Counted from the stretch's first letter, positions 8,634 to 17,689 are shown. The stretch is DNA of 64,000 nucleotides from Lachnospiraceae bacterium 3-1 (GCA_000403255.2 KE159582.1:661853-725852), one strand, 5' to 3'. Translations and numbers: made by a program. Notes: generated from the letters alone by a model not told the origin.

Positions 8634-8855
8634 ACGATGTTCTCCTTTATCTTTTTTTGTTTTATGTTATATTGTATTTGGAATATAGATAGTCTATCAT
8701 AGAATCGAGACAAAAACTATCATTATTTAAAGATGAATTGCCAAAGAGGTTGTCATATTCCAATATTCAACCTCTTCTTACGAAAGAAGCTAAGGATTTC
8801 GTTATATGGTACAAAGGTTGGTTCATACATTGAGGATGAAGGAGGTGCCTGTTAC

Positions 8856-9071
8856 ATGAAACACAGAGAATTTGTTTATGTTGGCCAGCCTATTCCAGAA
8901 TTGAATGAACAGGAATATGAAGCGTTCCTTATTAATATCCAGACAGCAATCCTTTTATCATTAGAAAAACGAAATCTTCTGACTGCATCCCAACGAAAAT
9001 GCTGTTTGCTTGAACTGGAAAAACGACGTAGATTAAGTCAGAAAGAGGAGCGTGGCAATGAATCGATATGA
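8856..9071 (+). CDS. Small protein paired with the serine recombinase
   Basis: 71 aa, started at the ATG at 8856 because GGAGG lies ten bases before it; the longer frame to 8733 has no such support. Acidic N-terminal half (PELNEQEYEAFLINIQTAIL) and a basic C-terminal tail (KRRRLSQKE). Proteins like this commonly precede large serine recombinases on Firmicute mobile elements, and here the 3' end overlaps the recombinase start by 14 bases. Function unknown. Confidence 0.65.
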   Translation: MKHREFVYVGQPIPELNEQEYEAFLINIQTAILLSLEKRNLLTASQRKCCLLELEKRRRLSQKEERGNESI

Positions 9072-9972
9072 GCGCTTAAACCAGGAACGAAAAATAGTAG
9101 AGAAGAAAAAGCGTGTGGCAGCATATTGCCGTGTATCTACAGACAATGAAGACCAGGCGAATTCATTTGAAGGTCAGCGGCGTTATTTTAAGGAGTATAT
9201 TGAGCGTAATCCCAATTGGGAGCTTTACGAGATATTTGCAGATCAAGGCATTTCTGGCACGAATACAAAAAGGCGGAAAGAATTTAACCGCATGATTGCG
9301 TGTGCCAAGAATGGAGATTTTGAGTTGATTCTTACAAAAGAGATTTCGCGGTTTGCCAGGAATACTCTGGACAGTATTTACTACACCCGTGACCTGAAAA
9401 AGTATGGGGTAGGGGTTATCTTTCTAAATGATAATATCAATACCTTAGACAAAGATGCGGAGCTTCGTCTCGCCATTATGTCCTCGATTGCACAGGAGGA
9501 AAGCCGTAAGACCTCCGAGCGTGTGAAATGGGGACAGAAACGTCAGATGGAGCAGGGAGTTGTGTTTGGGCGGAGTATGCTTGGCTACGATGTGAAAGAT
9601 GGTAACATGTATATCAATGAGGAAGGTGCAGAAATTGTCCGACTTATCTTTCATAAATTTGTGAATGAGAAGAAAGGCACTCATGTCATTGCCCGTGAGC
9701 TTAAAGAAGCGGGGATACAACCCATGAGGAGTAAGGAATGGCAGAATACCGTAATTCTCCGTATCATCCGTAATGAAAAGTATTGTGGGGATTTGGTGCA
9801 GAAGAAAACTTATACGCCCGATTTCCTTTCCCACGAAAAAAAATACAATCGGGGACAGGAGGAATTTATTATTATCAAGGATCATCACGAAATAAAACTC
9901 GCTTAATTGATACAAAGGGCAAAAACAGAATATCGGGGAAACCGCAGAAATAAAGGCATTTGGCGATATTAG
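9058..9972 (+). pseudogene. Truncated serine site-specific recombinase
   Basis: Start at the ATG at 9058 with AGGAG seven bases upstream. The resolvase/invertase catalytic domain is intact (about residues 15-155): the nucleophile Ser in AAYCRVSTD, FADQGISGTN, and the SRFARNTLD arginine motif. The recombinase domain follows (GRSMLGYDVKDG, then GTHVIARELKEAGI and NEKYCGDLVQKKTY). The frame stops at 9904-9906 just after IIKDHHE; in the same frame a further stretch (LIQRAKTEYRGNRRNKGIW) runs to a second stop at 9970-9972. Full-length relatives are 450-550 aa with a zinc ribbon and coiled coil, so about half is missing. Probably unable to recombine. Confidence 0.8.
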
Positions 9973-10037
9973 ATACCGTCAGATGCCTTTTTATTGTTCA
10001 TGAGTGTTGTGGCATAGGCAGGAGAATTGTTTGTGTA

Positions 10038-10091
10038 TGAACCCTCCCCACAGAAATTTGAACCCTCTGTTTCTAAAAATTTGAACCCCCC
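10038..10091. repeat. Three short direct repeats (TGAACCCYC)
   Basis: Near-identical decamers begin at 10038 (tgaaccctcc), 10059 (tgaaccctct) and 10082 (tgaacccccc), spaced 21 and 23 bases apart; the last two are each preceded by aaatt. Regularly spaced repeats of this kind occur at ends of IS21-type elements, so this may be a relic of an insertion-sequence end next to the broken recombinase. No transposase gene is present. Confidence 0.4.
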
Positions 10092-10113
10092 AAAGGCAAA
10101 ATCAAAATGTTTA

Positions 10114-10698
10114 TCAAATTGGGGCATTGTATTCCACGAAGCCGTTTACACCGGCACATAGAAGCTGGTTTGATATTTTTATCATTTCTTCCAGGGGGAT
10201 TTTTTTCCCATCCGCTACCCACTGGCTATACATTTCCACAGTAGAGGTCTGGATGAAATGCAGCAGGATATTTTGTTTTGGCAGCTCCAGAAGCTGGAGC
10301 CATGTGGAGTTTTTCCAGGTGGAATTCATCACATTGCTGATCATCCTGCTCCGGATATATCCATAATTTCCGCTGCAGGTGATTTTTTCGTAGACTGACC
10401 CTTTTTCTGCGGAATAGAGAAAAAATTCACGGTTGATCTTATCAAGGTCCTCCGGAATCCGGTAGTTTTTGATTCGTTCCAGATATTCTTCTATCATGAC
10501 TCCCTGCAGCTCTGCCAGCAGGTCGTCAAGGACGGAATAATACCGGTAAAAAGTTTTTTTATTGATCCGCGCCCTTTCGCAGAGTTCTTTGACCGTGATT
10601 TTTTCATAATCCATTTCACAGATCATATCTTCAAAAGTTTTCTGTATTGCATCTATTGTTTTCTGTACCCTTAAATCTTCTGTGCCGTTGATCAGCAT
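10114..10698 (-). CDS. TetR/AcrR-family transcriptional regulator
   Basis: 194 aa from the ATG at 10698, which has AAGGAGG eight bases upstream; the earlier ATG at 10749 has none. N-terminal helix-turn-helix at about 27-58 (KITVKELCERARINKKTFYRYY is the usual TetR signature, split here around the turn). The C-terminal helical domain is the ligand-binding part. It is divergent from a MATE exporter that heads a long redox operon, the normal arrangement for a local repressor. Palindromes between the two genes are listed separately. Ligand unknown. Confidence 0.9.
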   Translation of the reverse strand: MLINGTEDLRVQKTIDAIQKTFEDMICEMDYEKITVKELCERARINKKTFYRYYSVLDDLLAELQGVMIEEYLERIKNYRIPEDLDKINREFFLYSAEKGSVYEKITCSGNYGYIRSRMISNVMNSTWKNSTWLQLLELPKQNILLHFIQTSTVEMYSQWVADGKKIPLEEMIKISNQLLCAGVNGFVEYNAPI

Positions 10699-10776
10699 TT
10701 TCACTACCTCCTTGGAATTTGTGCAACCTTTTTGCGGGAAGTGTGGCATAACTCACTTTATCAGAAAAAGTGTCCA

Positions 10777-10805
10777 TTGTTTTTACTTCCTGATGCAGAT
10801 ATAAT
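10777..10805 (+). promoter_or_regulatory. Promoter of the redox operon
   Basis: TTGTTT (10777-10782), a 17-nt spacer and a perfect TATAAT (10800-10805). It is correctly placed about 80 bases before the MATE start codon and just upstream of the palindrome at 10823. Confidence 0.7.
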
Positions 10806-10822
10806 TAACTGTACAGAGATAA

Positions 10823-10836
10823 GCAACTTGAGTTGC
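10823..10836. promoter_or_regulatory. Likely TetR operator
   Basis: The palindrome GCAACT-TG-AGTTGC lies in the predicted transcription start region, where a bound repressor would block the operon. Its right part, gttgcacaa (10832-10840), recurs as the inverse complement ttgtgcaac at 10719-10727 next to the regulator's own start, suggesting autoregulation from a second half-site. Confidence 0.55.
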
Positions 10837-10886
10837 ACAACATAAGAATATCACAGATAAATAAAAAAGTCAAGGAGGTCTATCGT

Positions 10887-12281
10887 ATGGCAGAAAAAAC
10901 AGTAACCGCAGAATTAAGCAGAAATGCCAGAGATGAAACCGCAGCGGAAAATGAGATGGGGACGCTTCCCATAGGAAAACTTTTAAGGAAGATGTCCCTG
11001 CCGCTGATCATCTCCATGCTTGTGCAGGTTTTGTATGGGCTTGTGGACAGTATGTATGTGGCAAGGCTTGGCGATTCTGCATTAACGGCAATCTCCCTTT
11101 GTATGCCCGTCCAGTATCTGGCTGTCGGCATTGGGATCGGGCTTGGCGTGGGCGTTAATTCCGTATTGTCAAAAAAACTTGGAGAAGGGGATAAACAGGG
11201 GGTAAACCGTGCGGCGGGAAACGGTATGTTGCTGATATGGCTTGTATCCATTGCCTTTGTATTTATAGGACTGTTTGCCATGGAGCCGTTTTACCGTATG
11301 CAGACGGATATTGAAGAAGTGCTGGAGATGAGCATTTCCTACAGCGAGATCATCAGTGTGCTGGCCTTTGCAGCCCTGCACCAGGTCATGATGGAGAGGC
11401 TTTTGTCGGCGACCGGAAAGGCGAATCTCACCATGGTTTCCATGCTGGTGGGGGCGGTGGTAAATATTGTGCTTGACCCTGTCATGATCTTTGGATGGTT
11501 TGGGCTTCCTGCCATGGGAATCGCAGGAGCGGCATATGCTACTGTGATCGCGCAGGCCGTAGCGGCGGCGGTGGGTTTCTGGATGAATTTACATTTCAAC
11601 AAAGAAGTCCGTTTCGAGGGAAAAGGATTCCTGCCGGATGGAAGCATGATTGCGGAGATCATAAAAGTCGGGGTTCCCGTGGCACTGTCACAGTGCCTGA
11701 TCTCCGTCCTCGCATTTGGCATGAACAATATCCTTCTGTCACTGTCCGCAGTAGCCCCCGGAATTTATGTGATCTATATCCGGCTCCAGAGCTTTGTCAT
11801 TATGCCGGCCGGAGGGATGAGCACGGCTGGCATATCCATCATAGCCTATAATTTCGGGGCGGGGAACAAAGAGCGGATTATGGAAACCCTGAAAAAGAGT
11901 ATCCTGGTAAATCTGGTCATTGCGTTTTTCGGAACCCTTGTCTTTCTGGCAGTGCCGCAGCTTCTGCTTGCCATGTTTGATGCATCGGAGGCGGTTCTTG
12001 AAATAGGAATTCCGGCGCTCAGGATCATTGCGGCGTCGCTCCTTCTTACAACGACAACGCAGATACTTACCGGTTTTCTGCAGGCATTGGGGCGGGGGAC
12101 GGACAGCTTTATCATTGCGGTGTCACAGGCGGTATTTCTGCTGCTTTCCGCATGGCTGTTATCTTTATCGGGCAGTGCGGTCCTGGTGTGGCTGGCATTC
12201 CCAATTATGGAAATACTCCGGTTTTTTATCGGGGCGTTCATGGTCAGGAAAACATACAAAAAGCAGATTGCAGTAATTTAG
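10887..12281 (+). CDS. MATE-family efflux transporter
   Basis: 464 aa with twelve predicted membrane helices in two MatE halves. Start at the ATG at 10887, ten bases after AAGGAGG (10872-10878). Early signature PIGKLLRKMSLPLIISMLVQ and the LVDSMYVARLGDSALTAI segment are typical of MATE proteins, which export cationic or aromatic compounds by Na+ or H+ antiport. First gene of a run of 14 same-strand genes with gaps of 0-90 bases. The regulator opposite and the oxidoreductases behind it suggest export of a toxic electrophile or its reduced product (inference). Confidence 0.93.
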   Translation: MAEKTVTAELSRNARDETAAENEMGTLPIGKLLRKMSLPLIISMLVQVLYGLVDSMYVARLGDSALTAISLCMPVQYLAVGIGIGLGVGVNSVLSKKLGEGDKQGVNRAAGNGMLLIWLVSIAFVFIGLFAMEPFYRMQTDIEEVLEMSISYSEIISVLAFAALHQVMMERLLSATGKANLTMVSMLVGAVVNIVLDPVMIFGWFGLPAMGIAGAAYATVIAQAVAAAVGFWMNLHFNKEVRFEGKGFLPDGSMIAEIIKVGVPVALSQCLISVLAFGMNNILLSLSAVAPGIYVIYIRLQSFVIMPAGGMSTAGISIIAYNFGAGNKERIMETLKKSILVNLVIAFFGTLVFLAVPQLLLAMFDASEAVLEIGIPALRIIAASLLLTTTTQILTGFLQALGRGTDSFIIAVSQAVFLLLSAWLLSLSGSAVLVWLAFPIMEILRFFIGAFMVRKTYKKQIAVI

Positions 12282-12312
12282 TTGAGCAAAAATAAATTTT
12301 TAGGAGGATTTC

Positions 12313-12771
12313 ATGATGAAAAATGAAGTGTTGATTGCAAAAATGGAACTGAGGGAACTGGTGGATACTTTCTCCAATCTGGCGGACATAAAGGATGCAG
12401 AAAGCCAGGGGGAATTGTTCCTGCCGGACGGCGTGCTGGAATTCCAAATAGGGACAGACGGTGAAGTCCAGAAAATTGAAGGCAGGGAGGCTCTCGTGCA
12501 GGCATTTGCGGCCACGATAAATCCCTGCAAGGCTGTCTATCACATCAGCGGGCAGCAGATGGTGGCAGTAAATGAGGATGTGACAGAGGCACAGGGAACG
12601 GCATACTGCCAGGCTGTCCTTGTAAATGAGGAGGATGGGAAAGATATCATAACGACAAACTATGTCCGTTATACAGATGCATACGTGAAAGCGGATGGAA
12701 AGTGGTATATCAAACGCAGAAGGACAACATTCCTTATTACTGATAAACATGGGATGAATGAACAAATTTAA
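12313..12771 (+). CDS. NTF2-like (SnoaL-type) protein
   Basis: 152 aa, alpha+beta cone fold of the SnoaL/NTF2 group: N-terminal helix (KMELRELVDTFSNLADIKD), then strands with KIEGREALVQAFAATI and the C-terminal KADGKWYIKRRRTTFLI. Members are small-molecule isomerases, hydrolases or binding proteins. AGGAGG lies before the tandem ATG ATG start. Second gene of the redox operon. The specific reaction cannot be assigned. Confidence 0.75.
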   Translation: MMKNEVLIAKMELRELVDTFSNLADIKDAESQGELFLPDGVLEFQIGTDGEVQKIEGREALVQAFAATINPCKAVYHISGQQMVAVNEDVTEAQGTAYCQAVLVNEEDGKDIITTNYVRYTDAYVKADGKWYIKRRRTTFLITDKHGMNEQI

Positions 12772-12784
12772 GGAGGTATTGGGG

Positions 12785-13840
12785 ATGATGAAAAAAATCA
12801 GTATTTTCTTCCTGGCGCTTATTCTTATATTCAGTATGGCCGGATGCGGTGCGGAAAGTGATCCACAGACGTCAGGACCGGCAGACCATGTGGAATCGGA
12901 AACAGATACAGAACCGGCAGATATCACGGGAGCGGATGAAACAGAACTTCCTTCTGATGCAGACACGGAGGATGTAACAAATGATAAGGAACCGATGGGG
13001 GAGGCCGGGGCATTTGACCTTGAAAAAGGTACCGTCCTTTTGAACAGCGGATATGAAATGCCGATCCTTGGTATTGGCTGTTTCAGGCTTTCACAGGAAG
13101 AAGCGGAAAACTCTGTCTACTGGGCGCTCCGTGACGGATACCGCCTGATTGACACGGCCCGGATCTATGGGAATGAAGCCGGTGTTGGGCGTGGGATACA
13201 AAAGGCAATTGATGAGGGCTTTGTAACCAGGGAAGAAATCTTTGTGACGACCAAGATGTGGACAGATGATTACGATGACGGGGCAGCGGCAGTTGATGCA
13301 TCCCTTGACAGGCTTGGACTTGATTATATTGACCTTATGATCCTCCACCATTCACAGCCGGAAAATGACGTGGAGGCATATCAGGCAATGGAACAGGCTG
13401 TTGCAGATGGAAAACTGAAATCCATCGGGCTGTCCAATTACTATGAGCCGGAGGACTTTGACCGTCTGGTGAATGCGACGACAATCGTCCCGGCACTGAT
13501 CCAGAACGAAACGCATCCATACCATCAGAGTATGGAGATGAAGGAGCATATTGCCCAGTACGGGACGGTCATGGAATCCTGGTTCCCATTGGGCGGAAGG
13601 GGAAATACGCAGACACTTTTTCATGATGAAACCATCAGCAGCATAGCGGAAGCGCACGGCAAGACTTCTGCACAGGTTATCCTGCGCTGGCATCTGCAGG
13701 CGGGCAATATCGCAATCCCCGGCTCAAGCAATGAGGCGCATATCCAGGAAAACTTTGAGATTTTTGATTTTGAACTGTCAGAGGAAGAAATGCAGAGGAT
13801 GACGGATATTGACAAGGACCAGAGGTTTGCAGGTTATTGA
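12785..13840 (+). CDS. Lipoprotein with aldo/keto reductase domain
   Basis: 351 aa from the ATG at 12785 (GGAGG upstream). A lipoprotein signal peptide ends at Cys21 (FSMAGC). An acidic, Thr/Asp/Glu-rich linker follows to about 75, then a full aldo/keto reductase barrel with an intact catalytic tetrad: Asp and Tyr in IDTARIYGNE, Lys in TTKMW and His in LHHSQ. The family reduces carbonyls with NADPH, a cytoplasmic cofactor, so a lipid-anchored, apparently exported copy is unusual. Close in sequence to the cytoplasmic paralogue at 15464. Confidence 0.85.
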   Translation: MMKKISIFFLALILIFSMAGCGAESDPQTSGPADHVESETDTEPADITGADETELPSDADTEDVTNDKEPMGEAGAFDLEKGTVLLNSGYEMPILGIGCFRLSQEEAENSVYWALRDGYRLIDTARIYGNEAGVGRGIQKAIDEGFVTREEIFVTTKMWTDDYDDGAAAVDASLDRLGLDYIDLMILHHSQPENDVEAYQAMEQAVADGKLKSIGLSNYYEPEDFDRLVNATTIVPALIQNETHPYHQSMEMKEHIAQYGTVMESWFPLGGRGNTQTLFHDETISSIAEAHGKTSAQVILRWHLQAGNIAIPGSSNEAHIQENFEIFDFELSEEEMQRMTDIDKDQRFAGY

Positions 13841-13853
13841 TAGAGGAGGCGGC

Positions 13854-14822
13854 ATGAAGACAAGAATATTAAGGGATATTGAAGTATCCGAGGTCGGCAT
13901 GGGATGCATGGCGTTTTCCCACGGCTATGGGCAGATACCGCCGGAGGAATACAGCGTGGAAGCAATCCGGAATGCCTGCCGGAACGGATGCACGTTTTTT
14001 GATACCGCAGAAATCTACAGCCCGAACCTTTCCGGCATTGGGCATAATGAGCGCATTGTGGGAAAAGCACTGCATGGGGTAAGGGAACAGGTGGTGATTG
14101 CCACGAAGCTGTTCTTAAATGGATTTGAAGCTATCGGAAGGGGCTCTGTTTACCATGCAGTCCGCAGACATTTGGAAGAGTCGCTTACACGGCTTGGAAC
14201 GGACAGGGTGGATTTATATTATCTCCACAGAATGGGCGGTGTGTCCGTGGAAAAGATTGCGGAAGCTATGGGCAGGCTTATGGAGGATGGACTGATCCGT
14301 GGCTGGGGATTGTCGCAGGTAGATGTACCTGTTATTAAAAAGGCGAACAGGGTGACGCCGCTCTCGGCAGTCCAGAATATTTATTCCATGGTAGAGCGGG
14401 ATGCGGAAAAGGGCGTGATCCCTTACTGTCTGGAGAACAACATCGGCTTTGTCCCGTTTTCACCGATTGCCAGCGGGCTTCTTTCCGGGAAGATCACGGT
14501 GGATACACAATTTGAGAGGCATGATGATGTCAGGAACTGGGTCCCGCAGCTTTCCAAAGCAAACATAGCGGGCAACCAGCCGATCATTGACCTTTTGAAA
14601 AAATATGCGGAGATGAAAAATGCGACCAGCGCACAGATTTCCCTGGCGTGGATGCTGCACAAATATCCAAATGTAGTCCCAATACCAGGTTCAAAAAATA
14701 AGGAGCGCATTGTTGAGAATCTGGATGCGTCTAAAGTGGAACTGACAGACGAAGAGTTCCGCTCTCTGGAGGAAGCGCTGGATGGGTGCAGGGTATATGG
14801 CCACCGGGGATTTCGCAGGTAG
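13854..14822 (+). CDS. Aldo/keto reductase
   Basis: 322 aa from the ATG at 13854 with GAGGAGG upstream. Complete (beta/alpha)8 reductase with the tetrad Asp/Tyr (FFDTAEIYSPN), Lys (IATKLF) and His (YYLHRMG), and the NADP-binding C-terminal motif VPIPGSKNKERI. It resembles the AKR13/YajO-like branch acting on aldehydes and ketones. Third oxidoreductase-type gene of the operon, 13 bases after the lipoprotein reductase. Substrate unknown. Confidence 0.9.
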   Translation: MKTRILRDIEVSEVGMGCMAFSHGYGQIPPEEYSVEAIRNACRNGCTFFDTAEIYSPNLSGIGHNERIVGKALHGVREQVVIATKLFLNGFEAIGRGSVYHAVRRHLEESLTRLGTDRVDLYYLHRMGGVSVEKIAEAMGRLMEDGLIRGWGLSQVDVPVIKKANRVTPLSAVQNIYSMVERDAEKGVIPYCLENNIGFVPFSPIASGLLSGKITVDTQFERHDDVRNWVPQLSKANIAGNQPIIDLLKKYAEMKNATSAQISLAWMLHKYPNVVPIPGSKNKERIVENLDASKVELTDEEFRSLEEALDGCRVYGHRGFRR

Positions 14823-14912
14823 CGGCAGGGTGGCCGCTTTACAGGAAAACCGCCGCAGTCAGCGGAGGGGAAATTTTTGACAGATAAGAAAATAAGAGAT
14901 GGAGGTATTGCC

Positions 14913-15431
14913 ATGAAAAAAGTGTTGATCGCTTTTTTTTCCCATGAGGGAGAAGCCTATGTGGGAGGGAAAATTGTAAAATTGAAGATTGGAAATACAA
15001 GGGTTGCGGCACAGATGGTCCATGGATTGACAGGCGGGGATGTCTTCCGCATCGAAACGGAGAAACCATATCCGGATGACCATATGGAAACCGTAGAGCT
15101 GGCAAAATCCGAGCAGAATGCAAAAGCGCGCCCGGTATTGAAAGCGGATGCCTTGAAAATGGATGCCTATGATACTGTGATCCTGGGTTACCCAAACTGG
15201 TGGGGAACCTGCCCAATGGCTGTGTTCACGTTTTTGGAGGGGCATGATTTCTTTGGAAAGACAATCCTTCCTCTCTGTACCCACGAAGGCAGCGGCATGG
15301 GACGCAGCGAGGCAGATATCCAGGCAGCCTGTCCCGGCGCAAAGGTAGAAAAAGGGCTGGCGGTCACAGGAGGCAGGGTGGCACAGGCGGAGAATGATAT
15401 TAGGAAATGGCTGGAAAGGTATGGATTTTAA
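14913..15431 (+). CDS. Flavodoxin (cytoplasmic)
   Basis: 172 aa from the ATG at 14913 (GGAGG nine bases upstream). Flavodoxin fold of the Flavodoxin_4 type: KKVLIAFFSHEGE phosphate-loop strand, the GYPNWWG isoalloxazine loop and CTHEGSGMGRSE. It would carry electrons as FMN. The loop after the first strand carries an insert (YVGGKIVKLKIGNTRVAAQ) but keeps GNT. No signal peptide, unlike the lipoprotein flavodoxin at 18237 in the same operon, suggesting one on each side of the membrane. Confidence 0.88.
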   Translation: MKKVLIAFFSHEGEAYVGGKIVKLKIGNTRVAAQMVHGLTGGDVFRIETEKPYPDDHMETVELAKSEQNAKARPVLKADALKMDAYDTVILGYPNWWGTCPMAVFTFLEGHDFFGKTILPLCTHEGSGMGRSEADIQAACPGAKVEKGLAVTGGRVAQAENDIRKWLERYGF

Positions 15432-15463
15432 TAAATAGCAGATTAGGAATGGAGGAAATCAAA

Positions 15464-16318
15464 ATGAATCAGACTTATGTAACTTTAAATGATGGAAACA
15501 AAATCCCTCAATTTGGCCTTGGCGTATATATGATTCCGGGAGATGAAAACACAAAGGAAGCGTGTATGGAGGCTTTTCGCGCAGGCTACCGCCATATTGA
15601 TACTGCCCACGCTTACCAGAATGAGCGTGGAGTTGGGGCCGCCATAAAAGAAAGCGGTATTCCACGTGAGGAAATCTGGATCACCACAAAGCTCTGGCCC
15701 AGCGAGTATGGGGAGGGAAAGACGGCAGCAGCGATTGACAAAATGCTTTCCCGGCTGGATACGGGGTATATTGACCTGCTTTTGCTTCATCAGCAGTTTG
15801 GGGATTATATCGGGGCGTGGAAAGATATGGAAAAAGCTGTTGCTGCAGGCAAGGTGCGATCCATCGGTATCAGCAATTTTGAATCGGAGCGTCTGGAAGA
15901 ACTGCTTGCTGCTGCAACAATTAAGCCTTCGGTGCTTCAGGTAGAGTGCCATCCGTATTATCAGCAGAATGAATTGAAAAAGCGCATTGCATCCTGTGGC
16001 ACGGTGATTGAAAGCTGGTATCCTATCGGGCATGGGGACAAGGGGCTTCTGAATGAGCCGGTGTTTACCGAACTTGCGGAAAAGTATGGGAAGAACAATG
16101 TACAGATCATCCTGCGCTGGCATATCCAGGAGGGAACAATTGTATTCCCGAAGTCTACCAATCCGAAACATATAAAGGACAATATCGACATTTTTGACTT
16201 TGAACTGACCGCGGGTGAAATGGAACGGATACGGGCTTTGGATAAAGGTGTGCGTTTCTTTAACATGAGTCTTGCGGAGCAGGAAGCACATTTGAGTGCA
16301 TTTAAGCCTGCGGACTAA
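15464..16318 (+). CDS. Aldo/keto reductase
   Basis: 284 aa from the ATG at 15464 (GGAGG upstream). Typical AKR5-like reductase: NDGNKIPQFGLGVY start, Asp/Tyr in IDTAHAYQNE, Lys in TTKLWP, His in LLHQQF, and VFPKSTNPKHIKDN for NADPH binding. Closely resembles the reductase domain of the lipoprotein at 12785, so the two probably arose by duplication with a signal peptide added to one. Cytoplasmic. Confidence 0.92.
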   Translation: MNQTYVTLNDGNKIPQFGLGVYMIPGDENTKEACMEAFRAGYRHIDTAHAYQNERGVGAAIKESGIPREEIWITTKLWPSEYGEGKTAAAIDKMLSRLDTGYIDLLLLHQQFGDYIGAWKDMEKAVAAGKVRSIGISNFESERLEELLAAATIKPSVLQVECHPYYQQNELKKRIASCGTVIESWYPIGHGDKGLLNEPVFTELAEKYGKNNVQIILRWHIQEGTIVFPKSTNPKHIKDNIDIFDFELTAGEMERIRALDKGVRFFNMSLAEQEAHLSAFKPAD

Positions 16319-16359
16319 AAAATAGTTTGAATATAGACCTTGATTAGATTGAAAGGAAA

Positions 16360-16827
16360 ATGCGAACGATGAAAATAAAAAGCAGAAATGAGTTTGATAA
16401 AGAAAATATATTTGGTCTTGGCTTGCCAAATGATGGATTTGCACAGTATTTTTCCGGACAGTCCTACCTGAATCCGCTGAATAAGCTGGGGGAAACCAGT
16501 GTTTTTGTGGCGAATGTCACATTTGAGCCGGGATGCCGCAACAACTGGCATATCCACAAGGCAGCATCCGGCGGCGGACAGATTTTAATCTGTACTGCCG
16601 GTGAGGGATGGTATCAGGAGGAAGGCAAAGAGGCAGTAAGCCTTGTGCCGGGTACCGTTATTACTATCCAGCCAAATGTAAAACACTGGCACGGGGCAAA
16701 GGCAGACAGTTGGTTTTCACATATTGCAGTGGAAGTTCCAGGGGAAAACACGGCAAATGAATGGTGTGAGCCGGTAGAAGATGCCGTATATGGCGGCTTA
16801 TCGGAAATGGAGCATATGAAAGAGTGA
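16360..16827 (+). CDS. Cupin-domain protein
   Basis: 155 aa (an in-frame ATG at 16369 is an alternative start). Single cupin barrel with metal-ligand motifs: NNWHIHKAASGGGQILIC (two His and the following turn) and the second motif VKHWHGAKADSWFSHIAVE. Relatives in this context are often annotated as quercetinase-like or carboxymuconolactone-associated cupins. Metal-dependent small-molecule chemistry is likely, but the reaction is unknown. It sits ten bases before the SDR gene, implying coupled function. Confidence 0.82.
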   Translation: MRTMKIKSRNEFDKENIFGLGLPNDGFAQYFSGQSYLNPLNKLGETSVFVANVTFEPGCRNNWHIHKAASGGGQILICTAGEGWYQEEGKEAVSLVPGTVITIQPNVKHWHGAKADSWFSHIAVEVPGENTANEWCEPVEDAVYGGLSEMEHMKE

Positions 16828-16836
16828 GGGATGTAA

Positions 16837-17676
16837 ATGGATAAAGAAGTAATGATCTTAACCGGAGCAGGCCAGATTGGCATGGCAATTGCCCGGAGAA
16901 TGGGAGCCGGAAAGAAAATCATTGTTGGTGATAATAAGCTGGATCATGCACAGGAAGTTGCGAAAATCATGAACAATGCCGGTTTTGATGTGCTGCCAGT
17001 AGAAATGGATCTATCTTCAAGGAGGTCTGTTCAGGATATGGTCGCAGAGGCTGTGAAGGCTGGAAGCATCACTATGATGGTCAATGCAGCCGGTGTTTCA
17101 CCAAGCCAGGCATCCGTGGAGATGATTTTGAAAGTTGACCTTTACGGCACAGCGGTATTGTTGGAGGAAGTGGGAAAGGTCATTGCATCCGGTGGCGCAG
17201 GCGTGACAATTTCCAGTCAGTCAGGGCATAGGATGCCGCAGCTTTCCCCTGAAGGGGATGAGCAGCTTGCGTGTACGCCGGCAGAGGAACTTCTTTCTCT
17301 GGAAATATTACAGCCGGGAAATATCCGCGATACGCTTCATGCCTACCAGATGGCAAAGCGTTGTAATGAGAAACGGGTAATGGCTGAATCCGTAAAGTGG
17401 GGAGCAAGAGGAGCAAGGCTTAATTCCATATCTCCCGGTATTATTGTAACACCACTGGCGATGGATGAATTTAACGGCCCTCGTGGCGATTTCTATAAAA
17501 ATATGTTTGCCAAATGTCCGGCGGGCCGTCCGGGTACTGCGGATGAAGTGGCAAATGTGGCAGAACTGTTAATGGGTGATAAAGGTGCATTTATCACCGG
17601 CGCGGATTTTCTTGTTGATGGCGGCGCAACTGCAAGCTACTTTTATGGGCCGCTGAAACCGCAGGAAAAAGTCTAA
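16837..17676 (+). CDS. Short-chain dehydrogenase/reductase
   Basis: 279 aa. Rossmann fold with a variant dinucleotide motif (LTGAGQIGMAIA), NAAGVSPS, the catalytic Ser in TISSQSG and the Tyr-x3-Lys pair in YQMAKRCN. The C-terminal SPGIIVTPLAMDEF and ITGADFLVDGG are typical of classical SDR enzymes. An extended segment between the Ser and Tyr (about 140-175) resembles hydroxysteroid-dehydrogenase-like members, which is only suggestive. NAD(P)-dependent alcohol/ketone conversion in the cytoplasm. Confidence 0.88.
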   Translation: MDKEVMILTGAGQIGMAIARRMGAGKKIIVGDNKLDHAQEVAKIMNNAGFDVLPVEMDLSSRRSVQDMVAEAVKAGSITMMVNAAGVSPSQASVEMILKVDLYGTAVLLEEVGKVIASGGAGVTISSQSGHRMPQLSPEGDEQLACTPAEELLSLEILQPGNIRDTLHAYQMAKRCNEKRVMAESVKWGARGARLNSISPGIIVTPLAMDEFNGPRGDFYKNMFAKCPAGRPGTADEVANVAELLMGDKGAFITGADFLVDGGATASYFYGPLKPQEKV

Positions 17677-17689
17677 GGAGGATGTTATT

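Noticed and set aside
15485-16444. Long minus-strand open frame (319 codons) opposite an aldo/keto reductase gene
   Set aside because: The plus strand encodes an intact enzyme with all catalytic residues and a good ribosome site; the minus frame has no recognisable features.
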